From Xiphophorus maculatus (Eukaryota > Chordata > Actinopteri > Cyprinodontiformes > Poeciliidae), in the NCBI RefSeq assembly GCF_002775205.1, contig NC_036456.1:24131968-24195967 (forward strand): a stretch of DNA of 64,000 nucleotides, read 5' to 3'. The position numbers were made by a program, and so were the translations under genes. Of the stretch, positions 54,684-64,000 are shown in pieces; position 1 is the first letter of the stretch; every line of letters begins with the position of its first letter. A model generated the notes under the pieces. The model did no database searches and had not been told where the DNA came from. It saw nothing but the letters and a program-made list of their open reading frames with translations.

Positions 54684-57600
54684 ATGTCTTCAGTTCCGCC
54701 TCAGAGAGAGTTTATCAACGAGCAGGTAACTCCTGCTGGAGAAACATTCACAGAGTGGAAAGAAATCAACGTTAAAATCGAGGAAGAGATGGAGGATCAG
54801 CGCAGACTGATGGATTTTACCCGGATACCGAGGATCATCTTACACCGGATAGGTACGAAACACCTTCATGTTTTACTGATTTATCAGGTTAAAGAGAGTT
54901 TTTAGACAGATAAATCATCGTTGTGTTCGGAAACATATTTAAGGAATCGGCTCAAATTGTAAATATTAAGCAGAAGTAGAAAATTCCTGAAGAAATTTAA
55001 TCGGGGCCTGCCAAAGTGGGCCCGTTAGTTTGGACCCAGCAATGCTATTCAATGCTAACAATTAGCATCAATGCTAAGCTTAGCTAAATAGTAATCAATA
55101 GCCTGTGGAGAGTCACAAGCATGTTGACTAACATGTACTTGCACCATTCAGTTAGTTAAAATTAGTGTATAATCTAAAATGAGCCAAAATGCTAATGTAA
55201 ACCTAAATGCTGCCAGTAGCATGTGGGCTATCATTAGAATGTTGTCTTACATGGACTTCCTACATTCAGTGTCCTAAACATGGATAATAATTAAGAAAAA
55301 TGGCTAAAAGCTTATTTTAGGGAAAAAGCTAATGCTTGCGCAGCAAGGCAGCGCCCTAACCTGAGAGGAAAAGATAATGCAGGCTAATATTATTGCACTG
55401 TCTCTGTGTCGCCCTGCGACAGACTGGCGACCTGTCCAGGGTGACCCCGCGCACCAGCACCTCCCAACCCCACTAGGAACAGGGGTGTTAGAAAATGGAT
55501 GGATGGATGGATGGATGGATGGATGGATGGATGTCCCTGGTCTTTTTTGGATACAGTCAAAATGTCAATTTAAAATTTCTGATATATACATTTAAAGAGA
55601 CGTGTTTATATATTCTTAACTTGATGGTGCAAAAAATGTATTTACTACAAAATAGTATTCTTATCATGGTGATAGTTGTACGAACATGATTATCTATTGT
55701 ATGAACGTAATAATTATATTGTATGAATGTAATAATTATATTGCATAAACATGATATTTCATGTCCAGGAGATAATATGCTTGTAGTGCAGCATAATGAA
55801 GGTTAGTACAGTAGCTAATATAATTCTTACTTAATTAATACTTTTCTTCAGGTTAACTTAGAAAGTGAGACATTATTGTTACAGGTTAATTTTCTAAACT
55901 AAAAAAACGTAACTGTTAGGGAAGCTCAAAAATGAAACATTGGACTGATATTAATATATGATAGTAACACTGGTGTTATGCCAGATTTACCTATATTTTA
56001 TTTTATCATTTTTTTAAATCTGATTACTCTATTAATCATAAGAATAATCAATAGATTACTCAATTACTAAAATATTTGTTTACAACAACCCTAATTATTT
56101 TATTATTTTTAGTATAATTTTTCCAGTTACTTAATGCATCAAACCGTATCAAATGCTTTGTGCTTAGTCAGCCAGAGTTAATGTGCGCGGCCGCAGGAAG
56201 ATCCGAAAAACTCGTCCCACAAACTTGAGCAGCCAGAACAATTTCTGTGATGCATACTAAAAACTCAACAGACACAAATGGCAGAGATACCAGAGCCACA
56301 TTAGCAGCCTTTAATTAAATCTCCCGTTTGTTGCGCATTTCTGCGCAGTGCAGCGGATTCAACTCCTCATGCAGGGCCGGTCCAAGGCTGTACGAGGCCT
56401 GGAGCAGAATCTGACTTAGGGCACCTCTTGCTGCTTAAAACATCAGCATCTCTAACAGCTTCTGTGTTAGATTTAATCTGGGAGAGGGGGAGTAGTTTAA
56501 TTGGCCAACCTAAAAACAATCAGTTATAATTGCAGTTTTCTAATAGAGCATTGGAACTGACGTCACTGCGTGTGACGTTTACGTCGCTTGGCGCCATCTT
56601 GTATAGCGACAGACCAAAACAAACTTTATTCCAGCGTCTTAATTGTGTTACTGACAGCAGTGAAGTTGTTTTCAAGTTGGATATTGGATATCCGCGCTCC
56701 GCGGAGTTAGGGGCGTTTAGCTCAAGGTTGATCCGATTTATGAACGCTGATTCCGGCCAGCTGTTCTCTACCGCTCCCTCCTCAACGCTCAGAGGTTCAC
56801 ATAGGGACCGTCCATTTCTGAACCAAACACTCCTGTAAATAAACGCCTTGTGACCAACTGATAGTAAAAAGTGGTAATTCATACTATTACAGGAGGCACA
56901 CTATCCTCTATTAAAATTTTAAGTCATATTCAATATTTGAAATTATTTTAATATTGAATGATGTTTTCTTCAATAACTCAAAATCAGTGTGAAATTGTTC
57001 TACTAGACTGTATAGATGAAGCACACCCATCTTTATTACATTATTACACCCAGATTTTTTATTTTTTAACTAATTTTATATATTTTTTAAAAATTTCATA
57101 AAATGTATTTGTTACCTGTAATGTTCAATTACATAAAATTCTAGGACAGGATCTATTTCATTACATGTTCACTTCTTACCTGAAATATGTTAAATACAAC
57201 AAATATTTACTTAAAGTTTTTTCTATTTCATAACATTTACTTGTCACCTTTACATTTTACTCTGAACTGTTTAATTACACATTAAATATTTAAAGATTTA
57301 ATGCTCTTTCATCTGATTTGATTGCTTATATTAAATGTTTACTGCAAAATGTCTGATTATATAATTGTTTACTTTAATCACATAAAATGTTTATTTAAAA
57401 ATATAATCTTCCATTACATGTACATTTATTACCTGAAATATTTTAAATATCAAATTTATACTTAAAATGTGATTCATTTCATCACCTGTTTACCTGCAAC
57501 TTGAAGTGCTTGAATCAAACGTTTCATGAATGTTTTACCACATTAAATGATTAAATGACAGAAAACAGACACTTCCAACTGACACATAATTCAACACGAA

Positions 57601-60600
57601 TGGTTCATGTTCCTCTCCAGAGTCTGCAGCCTTGCTGAGCTCTTCTCCTGGGGTTTCCTCCTCAGCCTCTCCAACTTGCTCCTCTTCTATAGCCTCCCCT
57701 ACTGTGTTTTCATGATTTACCTCTTCTGGGGTAAATCATGAAAACACAGTAATTTTCTCTAACTTGTTGGTCCACCATGGTCTTGCTGTATTGCCTCTTT
57801 AATTGACTCGCATGTCGGTCCGATGTTGTGGCGTTTACCTCGCAGTGACCCAGATTCAGCCTGGATTGAGCTAATATATTTCATACGTCGGTTTGCCTTG
57901 AAGAGGACGAATCAGAACATATCAGTATTAATGCTGTAAATTTTATAACACTAGTAAAATAGTTTACTTCACAATAATGGAATAACCTCGATATCCACTG
58001 ACAAAACTCGGACTATGCTACATAAAACGATTATGACACAACACCAACAAAGTGAATTTAAACACTCACCAGAATGGAGATGTCTGGAGCAAACTTGTAG
58101 ATATCTTGGGATGTTGGAGAAGGTAACATCAGGACGTCTCACCGCTGATACCCGGGATATTTGTCTCCTTTTCGTTAGCTCCGATAGTTTAGCCTACTCA
58201 CGTTGTTTACAGACAGAAAAACAGTGAAACTAAAGTCTGTTTTAAAATCTTTTTACCGTCTCGGTCGTGTGATCGGACATTACATCCAAAAACGCAGCAA
58301 GTTCGAACCATTGCTAAATAATTTCAAGTAACTTAGATTCAAAAATTCAAAATATCTGTGAGACAGTGGTTTTCTCGGTTATGTATATGGCCTCACAAGA
58401 TGGCGCTCATATCCCTACGCCTAGAGCAATGACGTCACGTTCCAAAGCTCTGTTTGTATTTTTGAACAAATAGAGCTCAAACTCAAAGATTAAACTCACA
58501 GCATCTGATTGCTATGATAATAAAACAATCTAACTATGAATATTGTTCTTTGAACTTTTAGAAAGTAAACTTGTCAGCTTGTTAAAATCTTACATTTAAA
58601 TGTTAAACAATTTAAATTAATTTATGTATGCTGAAACCATTCAATCAAATTCAGCAACATTGATGATGTGGATAAACAAATGTTACATTTATGAATGTGT
58701 GGTTTGTGTTAAAATATTAGCATTTATGGGCCCCTGAAGAACCTTATGGAGCCGCTGACTTAATTTGTATTAAACAGAAGTGAAAATAATTGATATTAAT
58801 TTTATTTGTATTCTTTGATTAGTTGTTTTTAAGACTAGTTGTGGGTTTAAATATCGTTTCACTGGCAATGTTTTCCCTTAACATATAATTATCCAGTAAT
58901 ATTTTTATTTTTACTGTCTAATTAATATCTTTTAATACAAAAACACGGTGGACCGCCTCGGCGCCCCGCCCACCGGGCTTAGCATGTTTTCTGGGGGAAA
59001 CCCTGCAGTCTACCCACCTCTCTTGGAAAAAACTGTGTGAAAAATCAACACTTGCTTTTTTCTCCTTTTCTCTCTTGTTTTGGAAACCTGACTTTACTTG
59101 ATGGTAATTACTTCTATTTCACCAAACAGGAATTGGCTTTAACTTCTGTCAAGAAGGTTTGGTTTCTGCCAAAACTTTATCAATGGAGCTGAACTGAGCC
59201 TGACTAAACATAATACAGAGTCTTTTTCAATGTTCTGCTTGGTGGCGATTTGCAGAATTGATTGGAATGCAAAGCGCCGATGGGTTTGTCATTGCAACAT
59301 ACGCCAGAGCGTTGTTGAGGCGCATGGGCCATTCGAGGTTGCTTACAACTTTAATTTTTGTTGCTACAGTAATAAAGAACAGATGTTTATGCAAATGAGG
59401 ATCGGAATGAAGACATGAAACCAAAACCATCAACAGGGTTTAAAGTGCTCAGTTTCTTTTTTAATGTGCATTAGAAAACAAGCTGCTCTATGCATTAAAT
59501 GTTTTCAGCATAGAATTATGTATAAGACTCTAAGGAACTATAACAGGACTAAATCAAGCTGCTGTTTGAACTATTTTTGTCTTGGAGCCACTAGGTTTAA
59601 TTATCGCCATCTTGCTTTCTCGCCTGGAGATCCATAGTATGTTTTGACTGATTTCTTGACCCCTTCCAGTCAGAAAGACTAAAGTGGTTAAGTACATTTT
59701 CATAATTATACATTTGTAATTTTAGTCTTTGGATCACTTGAAAAGGCTTTAAGTGATTAAAATCAATACTTCCTTCTTTTACTCACATTTAAAAGCTTTT
59801 GTTTTGTGTTTTGTGCAGATCTCTCACAGTGCTGCGTGTGTAAAGAGGAGGAGGTTCTCAATGAATTCAGCAACCAGGAGAGGAAGTCCACTTCAGATAA
59901 AGAAGAACCAGAACATCAAGAGTCCAAAGAGGAAGAGAAGCAACTCTGCATCAGTCAGGATGAAGAGCATCTTGTGCTGAAACAGGAGACTGATGACATT
60001 TTGGTGAATCCTCTTAATGTGCAAAGAATCCACAATGAAACAGAACCACAGAGGAATGAACTCATCTCTCATGGCTCTCCTGAGGATGAGAACCAGGATC
60101 AGGAAGGCAGCAATTCTGAAGACACAGGAAAAGAGAGAAAGGAAGAACAGAAACAAAAGGAGAGATTTGAGAACATCAAAGAGCAGAAAAGCAGAACCTA
60201 CACTGAAAAGCAAAAAAAGCACAAGAAAGCTCACGCAGAGCAAAAATTATATTCTTGTAAAATTTGTGATAAAACCTTTTCTCGAAATCGTAACTTGATG
60301 GTACACATGAAAACTCACACAGGAGAAAAACCTTTCACTTGTTCAATCTGTGGAAAACGTTTCAAACAAAAAGGACATTTAACTCAGCACATGAGAATTC
60401 ACACAGGTGAGAAGCCTTTCTCTTGTGGGACCTGTGGAAAAAGCTTCTCTCGAAAAGCTCAATTAGATTATCACATGATAATTCACACTGGTGAGAAGCC
60501 TTTCTCATGTGGGAGCTGTGGAAAAGGTTTCAACGATAAAGGCCAATTAAATGTACATATGAGAATTCACACAGGTGAGAAGCCTTTCTCCTGTGGGACT

Positions 60601-62073
60601 TGTGGAAAGAGTTTCACCCATAAGGGCAGTTTAGATGTTCACATGAGAATTCACAGAGGTGAGAAGCCTTTCTCCTGTGGGTCCTGTGGAAAGCGTTACA
60701 GTGAAAGAGGGAATTTAACTCGGCACATGAGAATTCACACAGGTGAGAAGCCTTTCTCCTGTGGAACCTGTGGAAAAGGTTTCTCCTTAAAAAGTAATTT
60801 AAAAGTTCATGTGAAAATTCACACTGGTGAGAAGCCTTTCTCTTGTGGGGCTTGTGGAAAGAGTTACAGTGATAGAGGGATGTTAACTCAGCACATGATA
60901 ATTCACACTGGTGAGAAGCCTTTCTCTTGTGGGGCTTGTGGAAAAAGTTTCACCAATAAGGGCAGTTTAAATGTTCATATGAGAATTCACACAGGTGAGA
61001 AGCCTTTCTCTTGTGGGGCTTGTGGAAAGAGTTACAGTGATAGAGGGACGTTAACTCAGCACATGATAATTCACACAGGTGACAAGCCTTTCTCCTGTGG
61101 AACATGTGGAAAAAGTTTCTCTCGAAAAGATATATTAAATGTTCATGTGAAAATTCACACTGGTGAGAAGCCTTTCTCTTGTGGGACTTGTGGAAAGAGT
61201 TTCACCCTTAAGGGCAATTTAGATGTTCACATGAGAGTTCACACAGGTGAGAAGCCTTTCTCCTGTGGATCCTGTGGAAAAAGTTTCTCTAAAAAAGTTC
61301 ATTTAAATGTTCACATGAGAATTCACACAGGTGAGAAGCCTTTCTCTTGTGGTACTTGTGGAAAAAGTTTCTCTCGAAAAGATATATTAAATAATCATAT
61401 GAAAATTCACACAAGTGAGAAACCCTTCTCTTGTGGGACATGTGGAAAAAGTTTCGCCTTGAAAGCAACTTTACATAGTCATATGAGAATTCACACAGGT
61501 GAGAAGCCTTTCTCTTGTGGAACATGTGGAAAAAGTTTCTCTCGAAAAGATATATTAAATAATCATATGAAAATTCACACAAGTGAGAAACCTTTCTCTT
61601 GTGGGACATGTGGAAAATGTTTCACCTTGAAAACAACTTTACATAGTCATATGAGAATTCACACAGGTGAGAAGCCTTTCTCTTGTGGAACCTGTGGAAA
61701 AGGTTACAGTGACAGAAGGACTTTAATTCAGCACATGAGAATTCACACAGGTGAGAAGCCTTTCTCTTGTGGGACCTGTGGAAAAAGTTTCACCTGGAAA
61801 ACAACTTTAAATAATCATATGAGAATTCACACAGGTGAGAAGCCTTTCTCTTGTGGAACCTGTGGAAAAGGTTACAGGGACAGAAGGACTTTAACTCAGC
61901 ACATGAGAATTCACACAGGAGAGAAGCCTTTCTCATGTGGGAACTGTGGGAACGTTTACAGGGACAGAAGAACTTTAACTCGGCACATGAGTATTCACAC
62001 CTGTGGAAAAAGTTTCAGGATGAAAAGACAATTACTTAAACACATGAAGATTCATGTGGGTGCGAAACAGTGA
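54684..62073 (+). CDS. ZNF-8: intact 21-finger C2H2 protein, two exons
   Basis: Exon 1 is 54684-54852 and exon 2 is 59819-62073; the phase-1 join gives 807 residues without interruption. Order: N-terminal domain 1-56 ([20 protein letters not shown] start), [20 protein letters not shown] joint, a short acidic segment without the 36-bp repeat, the [17 protein letters not shown] block, a Glu/Lys-rich coiled-coil-like stretch, then 21 full C2H2 fingers from about residue 200, mostly FSCGTCGK with TGEKP linkers. A final finger is fused: 27 nt are missing, so SIH runs straight into [19 protein letters not shown]. It ends VGAKQ. A possible poly(A) signal AATAAA is at 62506-62511. The promoter region is LINE 3' sequence. 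Most likely to be functional of the array. Confidence 0.9.
55402..55533 (+). mobile_element. LINE-tail repeat, ZNF-8 intron
   Basis: Same repeat and intron position as 27617 and 43139, here with eight or nine GGAT units. The difference in unit number is the only notable change. Confidence 0.65.
56540..58462. mobile_element. 1.9-kb DNA transposon with inverted ends, unit B
   Basis: The left end AGAGCATTGGAACTGACGTC and the right end, whose complement reads AGAGCTTTGGAACGTGACGT, are imperfect inverted repeats; both are followed inward by a GCGCCATCTTGT block. The target duplication is not clear. Open frames on both strands near 56520-56880 are not recognisable as a transposase. A perfect hairpin lies inside at 57701-57750. 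Superfamily unknown. Confidence 0.55.
57701..57750. repeat. Perfect short inverted repeat (hairpin)
   Basis: Arms of 21 bp at 57701-57721 and 57730-57750 are perfect complements around an 8-base loop (TCTTCTGG). There is no T-run, so it is not terminator-like. It lies inside the DNA transposon. Confidence 0.9.
58945..59008 (-). mobile_element. hAT terminal fragment, unit B
   Basis: Duplicate of 48298-48359 by tandem duplication. The rest of the ZNF-8 intron to 59818 aligns with 48240-49173 and shows no gene. Confidence 0.5.
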
Positions 62074-63290
62074 TGTGCGGTGAGGTTCATAGCTGGTGAG
62101 GCACTGCCTTATGATGTATAAATACAGACATCATGCATGTTATTGTTTACGTACAGACATCTTGCGCATGCATACAACGCTGGAGGGCAAAAAGACAATT
62201 CTTTTACATGTCTTCCATAGCTGAATTAACTAGATGTAACTTAGAAATGTAGGTATTATGGGTTGTTGTTATGTTGCTGTACAGTGTTTTAAGATCTTGT
62301 TCAATGTGCCCCTTTTTAACTTTGAACCCCTGCCCCTTCAAAGGTTTCTACATGGCCCTGTTCACATGTAAGGTAAGATTTATTATTTTTACCCCCTAGC
62401 TTGGTTGTCCCCAGAGTGCTAATGTTGTTAGCAGCTAACTTAGTGTTGAGTCCTGGACAGGAAATAGGTTTATTCAGTGGGACTTCCATGCTAGAAAAAA
62501 AGCTGAATAAATTAAATATAACCTACCCAGCCATACAGTCTTTTCCTGACCCCCATCAGAATTTCTTGCAGCATCCGAGTCACATGTCTGAAGCCCAGAA
62601 ATTGAACGCTGTGATGTTTGTTTGAAAGGAAGAAAACTCAAATATTATTGAGATTACTGAGATCTCAATCAAAATCACATTTTGATTGAGAGCTAACAGC
62701 AGAGAGATTTTTATTTTCCCAAATGTTTGTTCCTCAGAAGTCATTGTTAAAATTCTGCTGTGAAAATGTGTTTGTACATGCTCTACACAACCAGGTTCAT
62801 AACAGTATATTGGTATTTTATACAGCTGCAAAAGGACTTTTGTTTCTTAGCATTCAGGAGCTTCAGTTAAACACTTTTTGTTCCTTTGGGAGGCTTCACA
62901 GTGTTTTCCTCTGTTATTTTATATTTCTAACATATGTTCTTTGTATGTTTTTAAATGAGTGATTAATAACATCTCTTTGCTCAGGTACATGTATGATGAT
63001 ACAAGCAAAATAATCACTTTGTCTTTGTGGCTTTAATTAAAGTTATCTGTCTTCTTCTTACATCTTGTCTCTTCAGTGACCTTTCATGTTTTCACTTCTT
63101 TCTATGGAAACATGAATCTTTTTTCACAAGATTCTGTTATTATTAATATTTTCAGGTCAAAACATTTCACTGTGTTCCTCTAAAATATATGTAGTCATTC
63201 AGTGTTTAACTTTAAAACTGAATCACAACCTACAAAACTACAACTTGATATAGTTATATAGTTTATAGTATAGTATAGTTTATAGTATAG
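62074..63290. other. 3' flank of ZNF-8 up to the second tandem junction
   Basis: No gene. Near-identical to 51789-53002, including the TATAG-rich end that joins LINE sequence at 63291. Confidence 0.75.
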
Positions 63291-64000
63291 TTTTGCCTGA
63301 TAACTGGAAGGAAGCTATTATTATTCCTATATGCAAACCTGGGAAAGATCCATGTTTAACTGAAAGTTATAGACCAATAGCTCTAACGTCGTGTTTAGGT
63401 AAAGTTATGGAGAAAATGGTAAATAATAGGTTAGTATATTTCTTAGAATCCAAGGGGAAGATAAAGGAATACCAATTTGGATTTAGGAAAGGAAGAAGTA
63501 CGATTGATCCAGCAATATGTTTGGAACATGAAGTTAGACGAGCTCAAGTTAATAAAGAGAGTGTGATAGCAGTGTTCTTGGATGTGGAAAAGGCTTATGA
63601 TATGTTGTGGAAAGAAGGGTTGCTGATTAAATTAAAACTAACAGGTATAAAGGGTAAAATGTTTAGATGGATTAAAAATTTCTTAACTGAAAGAAAGTTA
63701 AGAGTGAAAATCGAAGGGGAAATAAGTTCAGAGTATCAAGTGGAAAATGGAACTCCCCAAGGGAGTATTATAAGCCCTATGTTATTTAATATAATGATTA
63801 ATGATATTTTTAGTAATATAGATAAATCCTTAGGTGTTTCGCTATTTGCAGATGATGGTGTCATTTGGAAAAGGGGAAGGAACATTGAATATATAACACA
63901 GAAAGTGCAGGAAGCATTAAATAATGTAGAAGCATGGGCGTTAGAATGGGGATTTAGGTTCTCAACATCTAAATCTAAATTTGTTGTTTTTTCAAATAAG
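63291..64000 (+). mobile_element. I/Nimb-like LINE, copy 3, with catalytic region preserved (runs off window)
   Basis: Same abrupt start as copy 2, but after YQVENG the frame continues with TPQGSIISPMLFNIMIND and the catalytic FADDG (near 63847), and stays open to the window edge. It therefore lacks the deletion found in copies 1 and 2 and shows what was lost from them. Confidence 0.85.

Larger units (their letters stand above)
53003..63290 (+). repeat. Tandem unit B (ZNF-8 unit)
   Basis: Second unit of the array described at 37204-53002, with the same order: LINE 3' half, ZNF exon 1, intron, finger exon, 3' flank. A third unit starts at 63291 and runs off the window. Confidence 0.85.

Noticed and set aside
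56520-56882. 120-codon minus-strand frame and its plus-strand partner in the 1.9-kb transposon
   Set aside because: Both strands are open and neither shows transposase motifs; the minus frame runs out of the element instead of into it. Kept only as part of the transposon.
1-64000. tRNA, rRNA, snRNA or microRNA genes
   Set aside because: None recognised by eye; a covariance-model scan would be needed to exclude small ones.

Overview
The window is animal nuclear DNA from a spiny-rayed teleost fish, possibly a cyprinodontiform (order-level guess only). The evidence is AT-rich sequence, GT-AG introns, a cluster of teleost-type C2H2 zinc-finger genes, and fish retrotransposons of the RTE (Rex3/Expander-like), R4 (Dong/Rex6-like), I/Nimb-like and L2 types together with many hAT-type MITEs. 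I saw no bacterial genes, rRNA, tRNA or CRISPR.

Gene content: one family of two-exon C2H2 zinc-finger genes, in order ZNF-1(+, exon 2 at 1755-3064; exon 1 is left of the window), ZNF-3(-, gutted, only exon 1 at 5646-5805 left), ZNF-2(+, dead exon 1 at 6261-6428, open exon 2 at 8813-10185), ZNF-4(-, 12545-15985), ZNF-5(-, 21664-24952), ZNF-6(+, broken, 26900-33963), ZNF-7(+, frameshifted, 42421-51788) and ZNF-8(+, intact, 54684-62073). Exon 1 is normally 169 coding nt (56 codons plus 1 nt) for a charged N-terminal domain starting [10 protein letters not shown] and ending near ILHRI. A phase-1 intron of about 1-7 kb follows, then one large exon with an acidic segment (a 12-residue repeat with SUMO-like IKxE motifs in ZNF-1, -2, -4 and -5) and 8-26 zinc fingers. 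The likely role is DNA-binding transcriptional regulation; target choice is unknown.

Layout: 1-5510 and 7055-12590 are a tandem duplication carrying ZNF-1 and ZNF-2 and the tail of a minus-strand gene. 12.2-25.5 kb holds ZNF-4 and ZNF-5, separated by an R4-clade LINE that jumped into a (TA)n tract. 25.6-35.4 kb is a 1.19-kb inverted repeat flanking ZNF-6. 35.4-64 kb is a second tandem array with a unit of about 10 kb (longer where later insertions sit) whose junctions lie inside an I-like LINE; it carries ZNF-7 and ZNF-8 and the start of a third unit. ZNF-7's unit also received a 3.5-kb terminal-inverted-repeat transposon with a decayed multi-exon cargo gene and a nearly intact 3.4-kb RTE element.

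What stands out: a hAT MITE sits in the coding exon of the minus-strand genes and ends their reading frame inside the finger linker. Differences between the ZNF-1/ZNF-2 duplicates fall largely on DNA-contact residues. SUMO-consensus motifs occur as a variable-number array. Paralogues serve as empty sites that date several insertions. Most repeat family names are from memory of family hallmarks and were not checked by search.
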